Origin: Actinomycetota bacterium
Lineage (GTDB): Bacteria; Actinomycetota; Actinomycetes; Actinomycetales; Angustibacteraceae
DNA length: 6,638 nt
Assembly: GCA_014377795.1 (NCBI GenBank)
Contig: JACMOY010000460.1
Location: 1 to 6,638, forward strand
Reading direction: 5' to 3'
Part shown: positions 1 through 5,129 of the stretch, piece after piece
Layout of the letters: each line of letters opens with the position of its first letter
How positions within the stretch are numbered: position 1 is the stretch's first letter
Translations under genes and position numbers: made by a program
Notes under the pieces: generated by a model
The model's input: only the letters and a program-made list of their open reading frames with translations
Databases searched by the model: none
Told to the model about the DNA's origin: nothing

Positions 1-125
1 CCCGACCACCCCGGTGGCGCGGGCAGCGAGCTCAGGCCGGTGTCCGGCGTCCGCAGGTGGGCCGCGACGGCGACCAGCCGCCGCAGGTGGGCCTGACCGA
101 CGTGGTGCACGTAGTAGCCGATCAC
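1..125 (-). CDS. MurG/GT28-like glycosyltransferase, N-terminal fragment
   Basis: Partial gene: it starts at a GTG (125-123) and runs off the left edge after 41 codons without a stop. The visible protein begins MIGYYVHHVGQAHLRRLVAV and continues with an LSSLPAPPGWSG segment. From memory of the family, an IGYYVHH-x-G-x-GH start followed by an LSSLP...GW stretch is typical of actinobacterial glycosyltransferases with a MurG-like (GT28/GT-B) N-terminal domain, where the glycine-rich loop after strand 1 contacts the nucleotide sugar. In this copy the second glycine of the loop is alanine (GQAH). The start is fixed by a GTGA overlap with the upstream glycosyltransferase stop (TGA 124-122). No Shine-Dalgarno sequence is seen, so translational coupling is likely. 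It is probably the third gene of the minus-strand operon. The donor and acceptor cannot be inferred. Confidence 0.75.
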   Translation of the reverse strand, partial: MIGYYVHHVGQAHLRRLVAVAAHLRTPDTGLSSLPAPPGWS

Positions 126-1183
126 GAGAACACCACGCTGCGGTACAGGTCGCGGTGGGCGACGGCGATCCGGGCCCGCTGGCGGCGCCGCTCGGTGGGG
201 TCGGCCCGCCACGACGGGCGGGTGGCGTGGGCGCGGCGCACCGCCGCGCGCAGGCTGCCCTCGTCGACGACCACCTGCCCGTCGGCGTCGAGGCTCAGGT
301 CGAAACCCAGCGCGGGTTGCTGCTCGTGCCAGTGGCCGACCCGCGGCGCGAGCACCGCCGTGCCCAGGTCGTGGCAGGCCTCGAGCCACCCCGAGTGGGT
401 GCCGTACGCGTAGGGCAGCACCGACAGGTCCAGGCCCAGCACGTACTCCCACAGCTGGGCGTCGTCGAACCGCTCGTGCACGTTCAGGGTGAGGTCGCCG
501 CGCTGGGCCGCGGCGCGCACGAACCCGATCAGGTCAGTGTCGTGACGGACGAAGTCGGCCCGCAGCAGCTCGTGGTGGATGTCGACCACCAGCTGCGCGT
601 CGGGGAGCTCGCGGACGACGTCGACCAGAGGGGCCAGCACCGCGAGGCCACACACGTTGGCGCGCAGGCTCTTCAGGTGCACTCCGACGACGTAGGCGTC
701 GCGCTCGGGCCGCGGCGTCTCGAGCAGGCTGTCGGGGACGACGTGCGGGTGCGGGACCACCAGCGCATCGCGGCACCACCGGCGACGGATCTCGGCTGCG
801 GCGCCCGGCGTCAAGGTCACCAGCGCGTCCGCGGCCGCCACCAGCACGTCGAGCTGGGCGTCGTGCGCACCGGGGTCGCGGTGGTGCGGGTTGCGCAGGT
901 CGTGCACGGTGTAGACCAGCGCCGTGCCGTGGGCGTGCAGCCGCGCGACCCAGTCGGCGAGCTCGTCCGGGGTGCGGTCGTCGAAGCCGAAGTGCAGGTG
1001 GACCACGTCGACGTCGTCGGCGTTGGCGTCGACCCACGCGGCGGTCAGCGCGGGCGACGGCGCCCAGCCCTCGACGTCCGGCCCGCGCACCCAGGTGACC
1101 CCGCCCACCGCGGGGTCGCGCAGGTGCTGGACGTAGTCGTGGGACGCGGGCACCGACAGCACCCGCACCGGCCCGCCGCTCAC
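122..1183 (-). CDS. GT-B fold glycosyltransferase (GT4-like)
   Basis: A 353-residue cytoplasmic glycosyltransferase, presumed to move a sugar from a nucleotide donor to an unknown acceptor. Visible motifs follow a GT-B layout. The N-terminal domain has a VRVLSVP strand (6-12), VVHLHFG (60-66), YTVHDLRNP (91-99) and VVPHPHV (142-148). The C-terminal domain has strands at about 163-170 and 196-201, then LPYAYGTHSGWLEACHDLGTAVLAP split around residues 256-280. There, Glu268 and the small/aliphatic residues after it match the donor-binding E-x7 region of GT4 enzymes, although the second acidic residue of the classical motif is not evident. No signal peptide or membrane segment is seen. The start is GTG 1183-1181, inside the third copy of a 14-bp tandem repeat; there is no clear Shine-Dalgarno sequence. 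The gene lies 24 nt after the hydrolase stop and overlaps the next transferase by 4 nt, indicating one operon. Substrate unknown. Confidence 0.85.
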   Translation of the reverse strand: MSGGPVRVLSVPASHDYVQHLRDPAVGGVTWVRGPDVEGWAPSPALTAAWVDANADDVDVVHLHFGFDDRTPDELADWVARLHAHGTALVYTVHDLRNPHHRDPGAHDAQLDVLVAAADALVTLTPGAAAEIRRRWCRDALVVPHPHVVPDSLLETPRPERDAYVVGVHLKSLRANVCGLAVLAPLVDVVRELPDAQLVVDIHHELLRADFVRHDTDLIGFVRAAAQRGDLTLNVHERFDDAQLWEYVLGLDLSVLPYAYGTHSGWLEACHDLGTAVLAPRVGHWHEQQPALGFDLSLDADGQVVVDEGSLRAAVRRAHATRPSWRADPTERRRQRARIAVAHRDLYRSVVFS

Positions 1184-1218
1184 CCGTCGGGGCTCACGCG
1201 TCGCGGCTCACGCGTCGA
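1177..1218 (-). repeat. Three tandem 14-bp units forming a GTGA relay
   Basis: Read on the minus strand the units are TCGACGCGTGAGCC (1218-1205), GCGACGCGTGAGCC (1204-1191) and CCGACGGGTGAGCG (1190-1177). Units 1 and 2 differ at one position; units 2 and 3 at three. Unit 1 carries the stop codon of the hydrolase gene (TGA 1210-1208) overlapped by a GTG. Unit 3 carries the GTG start of the glycosyltransferase. The GTGs in units 1 and 2 each open a five-codon frame (MSRDA and MSPDG) whose TGA overlaps the GTG of the next unit. Confidence 0.85.
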
Positions 1219-2221
1219 GCCACCGGGTGACGGCGTCGCGCAGGAACGCGGTGTCGGCAGCGATGCCCTGCGGGCTGCCGGCGCGGTGCCCCCAGATGCT
1301 CGGGATGGGGCTCAGCTCACCGTGGCGCAGGTGCTCGAGCTCGGCAGCGTTGTCGGCGACCCGGAAGTACAGGTCGGTCTCGCCCGGCAGCAGCAGCACC
1401 CGCGCCCGGATCGCGTCCAGGGCGACGGCCAGGTCACCGCCGTACGCCGGGTCGGCGCTGATGTCGGCCTCGTACCAGGTGCGGGCCTGGGCGTAGAGGT
1501 TCGCTGCCCGGCTGGCGCCGAAGCCCTCCTCCCAGTCGGTGCGCAGGAACGTGTCGAGGTCGGGTGCACCGAGCTCGGTGCGCCACAGCTCGGCCCGGTA
1601 GAAGTCCTGGCTCAGCCCCCACCCGGCGTAGATGTGACCGAACGCCTTGAGCGCCGCGACCGGCTCGGCGCTGAACCGGCCGTCGCCCAGGTGCTCGGGC
1701 GCTGCCTCGAGGGTGCGCAGCAGCCCGGACAGGAACACCTTGTTGTGCACCGAGGTTCGTGCGCTGCCGCACACGATGATCGCCCGCTCGACGGCGTCCG
1801 GGAAGGTCGCCGCCCAGTGGTACGCCTGGCCGGCGCCCATCGAGAACCCGTAGGCGGCGGCCACCCGGTCGACCCCGAAGTGCTCGGTCAGCAGCCGGCG
1901 CTGGGCCAGCACGTTGTCACGCATGGTGACCAGCGACGGGAAGTCCTCGGTGTCGGCGGCGCTGGTCGACACCCCGTTCGAGAACATGTCGGGCACCACG
2001 ACGAACCACCGGGTCGGGTCGAGCACCAGGTCAGGGCCGATCAGCCACGCGAGGTCGTCGTGGGTGGCGGTGTAGCTGCACGGGTACACGATCACGTTGT
2101 CGCGCGCGGCGTTCAGCGTGCCGTGGGTCTGCCACCCGAGGCGCCCGTCGCGGATCACCCCGCCCCGCTCGACCTCGACATCCCCCAGCTCGAACACGCC
2201 CTGCTCCACCGGCCAGCTCAT
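1208..2221 (-). CDS. Alpha/beta-hydrolase, homoserine O-acetyltransferase (MetX)-like
   Basis: A 337-residue alpha/beta-hydrolase fold protein, close to the usual length of MetX proteins. The nucleophile elbow is G-F-S-M-G with Ser127, inside YGFSMGAGQAYHWAATFPD. The other triad members are probably Asp283 (LLLPGETDLYF) and His312 (SIWGHRAGSP). LNAARDN (37-43) and LDPTRWFVVVPDMFSNG (67-83) match the layout of the MetX N-terminal half. However, the MetX signature around GCxGSTGP is replaced by FSNGVSTSAAD, so I do not call it a methionine-biosynthesis enzyme. An acyltransferase or hydrolase acting on another substrate is equally possible. The start chosen is ATG 2221-2219. The frame stays open to about 3082, but that part lies antisense to the diguanylate cyclase and has shadow-like composition. 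No Shine-Dalgarno sequence precedes the ATG, so the mRNA could be leaderless. It is first in the operon with two glycosyltransferases. Confidence 0.85.
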   Translation of the reverse strand: MSWPVEQGVFELGDVEVERGGVIRDGRLGWQTHGTLNAARDNVIVYPCSYTATHDDLAWLIGPDLVLDPTRWFVVVPDMFSNGVSTSAADTEDFPSLVTMRDNVLAQRRLLTEHFGVDRVAAAYGFSMGAGQAYHWAATFPDAVERAIIVCGSARTSVHNKVFLSGLLRTLEAAPEHLGDGRFSAEPVAALKAFGHIYAGWGLSQDFYRAELWRTELGAPDLDTFLRTDWEEGFGASRAANLYAQARTWYEADISADPAYGGDLAVALDAIRARVLLLPGETDLYFRVADNAAELEHLRHGELSPIPSIWGHRAGSPQGIAADTAFLRDAVTRWLDA

Positions 2222-2309
2222 GGGCGCATTGTGTCGTAGCCGCCCGGGCCGCCGGTGGCCGCGGGTACGGTGGGGGGTGAAACGCCCAGCAGGGCTGTCC
2301 TGGCCCTTC
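2222..2309. promoter_or_regulatory. Divergent intergenic region with weak promoter candidates
   Basis: This short stretch separates the minus-strand hydrolase operon from the plus-strand diguanylate cyclase, so it should hold both promoters. For the plus strand the best -10 candidate is TACGGT at 2266-2271 (matching TANNNT), about 40 nt before the Shine-Dalgarno sequence; no convincing -35 sits 17-18 nt upstream. For the minus strand no clear hexamer is seen. TACGAC (2239-2234) lies just before the hydrolase ATG and would fit a leaderless transcript only weakly. Confidence 0.3.
2284..2307 (+). other. Candidate alternative hairpins before the RBS
   Basis: GGGC (2292-2295) can pair either with GCCC at 2284-2287 (loop AGCA) or, as AGGGC (2291-2295), with GCCCT at 2303-2307 (7-nt loop). 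The second stem ends 2 nt before the Shine-Dalgarno sequence. Stems are only 4-5 bp in GC-rich DNA, so chance is a serious alternative. Confidence 0.2.
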
Positions 2310-2317
2310 GGAGGTGA
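2310..2317 (+). promoter_or_regulatory. Strong Shine-Dalgarno sequence GGAGGTGA
   Basis: GGAGGTGA is fully complementary to the usual 16S rRNA 3' end. At the normal distance there is no ATG, GTG or TTG in the cyclase frame; the codon 6 nt after GGAGG is GTC (2321-2323), followed by coding-like sequence. The nearest canonical in-frame start is GTG 2384, 70 nt away. The GTG at 2314 overlaps this site but is in another frame. Confidence 0.6.
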
Positions 2318-2383
2318 CTCGTCGAACCGCACGACCAGGCCCGGCACGACGCCCACCTCGGCGCCTACGGCCTGTTCGCCGCG

Positions 2384-3937
2384 GTGCAGGGCGCCGACCA
2401 TCTGACGGCGGCCCGCTCCCTGGCAGCCGCGACCCGGGTCGCTGACGAGTGCGTCTGGCCCGAGGTGTCCTTCGTGCTGGGCGCCGCCCACGTCGTCCAC
2501 CGGCTGACCCGGCCCGCTGCCGCGCTGACCCCGGCGACGACCGCGGTGGAGCCGACCGACGTGACCGCGCTCGTGCACCGTGCCGAGCACCTCGCCGCGC
2601 CCGCCCTGCTCGCGCTGGCTCTGGGCATCCGGGCCGTGGCCGCCGCCGTCAGTGGTGACATGGCACGGCTGATGGTCGACGCCAGCCGAGCGGTCGGCCT
2701 GCTGGACGACCAGACCCAGCCGGCGCTCGACCGCTGCGCCGGCTACGTCGTGGCGGCCGCGGCGTACAACTCGCTGCGGCTGTGGGAGCTGGTCGACGAG
2801 CTCTACACCCGGGCCGGCGACCTCGAGCCGTTGTGCGGGGTCGCCGCCCAGGCGCCGGCGATCGCCGTCAACCGGGTGCTGACCCGGTTGGAGTGGGGCC
2901 TGGCCCTGCTCGAGAACGGCGACGGCGCCCAAGCGAGGGACCAGCTGCGCCAGGCGGCGCTGGCTGTCCCCGCGGCGCTGAGCCACGACCTGCCGGCCCT
3001 GTGGCGGTGGGACGTCGAGGCGTGCGCCGAGATCGTGCGGCTGCTGTGCGAGCCCGGCGCGACCCCGGGGCCGTTGGACCACCGCCGGTCGACGCTGGCG
3101 GCGGGCGGCGACACCGAGGTGCTGCCGCTGCTGCAGGCGGCGGGGGCCCTAGCGCTGTGCCGGGCCGGTCTGGCGGCCGAGGCGGTGGCCGCAGCGAGCG
3201 CCCCGACCCTGCCGGGGTCGACGTCGTCGGGGGCACTCACCTTCCCCCTGTGGGTGCGCTCCACGGTCCTCGCGGCCACCGACCCGTCCCCAGCGGTCCG
3301 GGCGATGGCTGAGCACGCCGCCCTGCTGGGCCGGCTGCGCTGGCAGTCCCGGGGCGCCGTCCTCGTCGCGGCACGCTCGCAGATCGCCGGCGAGCGACGC
3401 CGTGCCGAGCACGCCTGGCTGGCCCACGCCGTCAACGTCGACGCGCTGACGGGTCTGCACAACCGGCGGTCCTTCGACACCTGGCTCGAGCGAACCCGGG
3501 CGGTCGAACCGCCCCCGACCGCCTTGCTGCTGGTCGACCTGGACCGGTTCAAGGAGGTCAACGACACGTACGGCCACGAGTGCGGTGACGCGGTCCTGCG
3601 CCGGCTGGGGCAGATCCTGCACGAGCTGGTGCGTCCTGGCGACATCGCGGTGCGCCACGGCGGCGACGAGTTCGCGATCCTGATCGAGGACGACCACCTG
3701 ACCCTTGCGAGCGTCCACCAGCGAGCGCACGACCTGCAGGCCGCGATCGGCAGCGAGCCGTGGCACGAGCTCGCCGACGGGCTGACGGTGCGCGCGAGCC
3801 TGGGCGGGGTCGTCGCGCCCGCCGCGTCCGCGGAGGTCTCGCCGCTGGGCGCGCGGGCGCTCTACCGAGCGGCGGACGCCGCCCTCTACACCGCCAAGCG
3901 CGACGGCTCGGGCGTGCACGTCCTGCCGGCCGTCTGA
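2384..3937 (+). CDS. Diguanylate cyclase: helical N-terminal domain plus GGDEF
   Basis: Makes the second messenger c-di-GMP from two GTP. From the GTG at 2384 the protein has 517 residues. Residues 1 to about 325 are alanine/leucine-rich, apparently all-helical and TPR-like; no membrane segment or sensor domain is recognised, so it should be cytoplasmic. A linker helix rich in Arg/Ala/Glu (about 328-349) leads into the GGDEF domain, which starts at DALTGLHNRR (353-362). Key residues are intact: metal-binding Asp385 in DLDRFK (385-390), Asn393 and Asp402 in the nucleotide site, and GGDEF at 426-430. The inhibitory I-site RPGD (417-420) lies at the usual distance before it, so product feedback is expected. 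There is no EAL or HD-GYP domain. The start is doubtful: coding-like codons (21 of 22 with G/C in third position) extend upstream to 2318, just after a stop at 2315-2317, behind a strong Shine-Dalgarno sequence. Confidence 0.9.
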   Translation: MQGADHLTAARSLAAATRVADECVWPEVSFVLGAAHVVHRLTRPAAALTPATTAVEPTDVTALVHRAEHLAAPALLALALGIRAVAAAVSGDMARLMVDASRAVGLLDDQTQPALDRCAGYVVAAAAYNSLRLWELVDELYTRAGDLEPLCGVAAQAPAIAVNRVLTRLEWGLALLENGDGAQARDQLRQAALAVPAALSHDLPALWRWDVEACAEIVRLLCEPGATPGPLDHRRSTLAAGGDTEVLPLLQAAGALALCRAGLAAEAVAAASAPTLPGSTSSGALTFPLWVRSTVLAATDPSPAVRAMAEHAALLGRLRWQSRGAVLVAARSQIAGERRRAEHAWLAHAVNVDALTGLHNRRSFDTWLERTRAVEPPPTALLLVDLDRFKEVNDTYGHECGDAVLRRLGQILHELVRPGDIAVRHGGDEFAILIEDDHLTLASVHQRAHDLQAAIGSEPWHELADGLTVRASLGGVVAPAASAEVSPLGARALYRAADAALYTAKRDGSGVHVLPAV

Positions 3938-3942
3938 CCCGG

Positions 3943-3966
3943 GCCGGACGACGGCGGTGCGCCGGC
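3943..3966 (+). terminator. Possible weak hairpin after the cyclase
   Basis: GCCGG (3943-3947) can pair with CCGGC (3962-3966) over a 14-nt loop, starting 6 nt after the cyclase stop. There is no T-run, so this is at best a weak or factor-assisted terminator, and such stems are common in DNA this GC-rich. Confidence 0.2.
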
Positions 3967-3972
3967 TAGCCT
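3967..3972 (+). promoter_or_regulatory. Candidate -10 hexamer for the SHOCT/two-component operon
   Basis: TAGCCT fits the TANNNT pattern and is one of only two TA dinucleotide contexts expected to matter here; from 4021 to 4118 there is no TA dinucleotide at all. It would give a leader of roughly 140 nt before the SHOCT gene. No clear -35 element lies 17-18 nt upstream. It directly follows the weak hairpin after the cyclase. Confidence 0.25.
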
Positions 3973-4011
3973 CGTGCGACTGCCGTGTCCCCGACTCGTC
4001 GGCAATGGAGG

Positions 4012-4032
4012 TTCTTGACCGGACCTTCATGA
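4012..4032 (+). repeat. Direct repeat TTCTTGA / TTCATGA
   Basis: Two AT-richer heptamers (4012-4018 and 4026-4032) match at six of seven positions and are 14 bp apart, in otherwise very GC-rich DNA between the cyclase and the SHOCT gene. TTGACC (4015-4020) also looks like a -35 element, but no TANNNT follows at 16-18 nt. The repeat could be a binding site for the neighbouring OmpR-type regulator. Its spacing is longer than the 10-11 bp usual for that family, so this is a guess. Confidence 0.3.
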
Positions 4033-4107
4033 AAGACCCGGGCCACCGACATGCCGGCGCCCGATGCTGAGGAGTGCGGGGCAACGCGTCCCGGGCGCTC
4101 GGATCCC

Positions 4108-4114
4108 AGGAGGT
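4108..4114 (+). promoter_or_regulatory. Ribosome binding site deciding the SHOCT gene start
   Basis: AGGAGGT with a 4-nt spacer to ATG 4119. This supports the shorter 89-residue product over the 104-residue form starting at GTG 4074. Confidence 0.8.
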
Positions 4115-4118
4115 CACC

Positions 4119-4388
4119 ATGATGGGTTGGTACGGCAACGGCGGGTGGGGCGCGGGGATGATCCTCATGGGCCTGTTCTGCATGGTCCTGGTCGCCGCGG
4201 CGGTGTGGGCCTTCGCGCGCTGGGCCACCCGCACCCAGGGTCCGCAGGGCGGTGCGCCAGGGTCGTCGCAGGAGTCGGCGCGGGCGATCCTGGACCGCAG
4301 GTTCGCGTCCGGCGAGCTCGACACCGAGCAGTACGGCCAGGCTCGGCGTCTGCTCGACGGGCGGGGCGTGGACGACGCGCGCCGCTAG
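4119..4388 (+). CDS. Small membrane protein with SHOCT domain
   Basis: An 89-residue protein with three parts: a Gly/Trp/Met-rich N terminus (MMGWYGNGGWGAG), one membrane helix at about residues 13-35, and a C-terminal SHOCT (short C-terminal oligomerisation-type) domain at about 53-81. The SHOCT domain contains ESARAILDRRFASGELD followed by EQYGQARRLL, which fits the family pattern of a short helix, R-[FY]-A-x-G-E-[IL], and a second helix. The molecular role of SHOCT domains is not well established. The start is ATG 4119, with AGGAGGT (4108-4114) 4 nt before it; a second ATG follows directly. An in-frame GTG at 4074 is possible but has no ribosome binding site. It lies 36 nt before the response regulator, so it is probably the first gene of that operon. 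Such small Gly/Trp-rich SHOCT membrane proteins often sit near metal or envelope stress loci; that is recall, not evidence from this window. Confidence 0.85.
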   Translation: MMGWYGNGGWGAGMILMGLFCMVLVAAAVWAFARWATRTQGPQGGAPGSSQESARAILDRRFASGELDTEQYGQARRLLDGRGVDDARR

Positions 4389-4424
4389 TCTGACCTCCCC
4401 ACCACGAGCACCCCGGGAGCCACG

Positions 4425-5129
4425 ATGGCCGAGCCCCTGCGAGTGCTCGTGGTGGACGACGAGACCGCCCTGGCGAACGTCATCGCCGGGTACCTGCACC
4501 GCGAGGGGTTCGACGTCGACCTCGCGCACGACGGCCTCACCGCCGTCGACAGCGCCAGGACCAATCGCCCGGACCTCGTGGTCCTGGACGTCATGCTGCC
4601 TGGTCTGGACGGCATCGAGGTCTGCCGTCGGCTTCGCGAGTTCACCGACGCCTACGTCATCATGCTCACCGCCCGCGACGAGGAGATCGACAAGATCGTC
4701 GGGCTCTCGGTCGGCGCCGACGACTACCTCGTCAAGCCGTTCTCCCCACGCGAGCTGATCGCCCGCATCCGCGCGATGCTGCGCCGGCCACGGGCCACGG
4801 CACCCGCGGGCGGCAGTGCCTGCGGACCGGTGCTCACGTTCGGTGACGTCGACCTCGACGTCGAGAGCCGCCGGGTGACACGTGCCGGAGCGCCGGTCGA
4901 CCTGACCCGCACTGAGTTCGACCTCCTGGCCGCCCTGGCGGGGCGGCCGCGAGCGGCGTTCACCCGCCGCCAGCTGCTGGACGAGGTGTGGGGGCCGGGC
5001 TGGTTCGGCGACGAGCACGTCGTCGACGTCCACGTCGCCCACCTGCGGGCCAAGCTGGGGGACGACGCTGCCGAGCCGGTCTACATCCGCACGGTTCGAG
5101 GCGTCGGCTACGGCTTGAGCACCCCGTGA
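4425..5129 (+). CDS. OmpR/PhoB-family response regulator
   Basis: A 234-residue DNA-binding response regulator of normal family length. The receiver domain (about 5-118) has all switch residues: acidic pair Asp11/Asp12, phosphoacceptor Asp55 in LVVLDVMLPG, Thr82 in MLTAR, and Lys104 in YLVKPFSPREL. A linker of about 15-20 residues leads to a winged-helix DNA-binding domain (about 136-232). That domain carries the conserved LTRTEFDLLAALA stretch, the recognition helix around 197-211 (EHVVDVHVAHLRAKLG) and the C-terminal IRTVRGVGYGL hairpin. The start is ATG 4425, with GGGAG at 4415-4419 5 nt upstream. The stop overlaps the kinase start as GTGA, so the two are translationally coupled and the kinase is its expected partner. 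Target genes are unknown; autoregulation of the operon is plausible. Confidence 0.96.
   Translation: MAEPLRVLVVDDETALANVIAGYLHREGFDVDLAHDGLTAVDSARTNRPDLVVLDVMLPGLDGIEVCRRLREFTDAYVIMLTARDEEIDKIVGLSVGADDYLVKPFSPRELIARIRAMLRRPRATAPAGGSACGPVLTFGDVDLDVESRRVTRAGAPVDLTRTEFDLLAALAGRPRAAFTRRQLLDEVWGPGWFGDEHVVDVHVAHLRAKLGDDAAEPVYIRTVRGVGYGLSTP

Noticed and set aside
1208..2221. Assignment of the symbol metX
   Set aside because: The fold and triad fit, but the signature region of homoserine acetyltransferases is not conserved and the neighbours are glycosyltransferases.
14..2239. 741-codon open frame on the plus strand
   Set aside because: It is antisense to two clear genes, rich in Arg/Val/Gly/His repeats typical of the opposite strand of high-GC genes, and shows no domain.
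2266..2310. c-di-GMP riboswitch in the cyclase leader
   Set aside because: The leader is too short and lacks the conserved GEMM core elements that I know.
2222..3082. N-terminal extension of the hydrolase to 624 residues
   Set aside because: The added part is antisense to the diguanylate cyclase, has low-complexity Gly/Arg/Gln composition, and the MetX-like domain starts just after ATG 2221.
4005..4070. 21-codon leader frame (ATG 4005 to TGA 4070) ending in a His/Cys-containing tail
   Set aside because: No Shine-Dalgarno sequence and no third-position G/C bias; interesting only if conserved upstream of the SHOCT gene elsewhere.
4074..4118. Longer SHOCT protein from GTG 4074
   Set aside because: No ribosome binding site there, while ATG 4119 has AGGAGGT at good spacing.
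3149..5042. Long minus-strand frames opposite the cyclase, SHOCT and regulator genes
   Set aside because: Shadow composition; the plus-strand genes have intact catalytic motifs.
4988..5125. Upstream start for the histidine kinase
   Set aside because: It would run out of frame inside the regulator's DNA-binding domain with an Arg-rich product; GTG 5126 gives the usual GTGA coupling and a normal N terminus.
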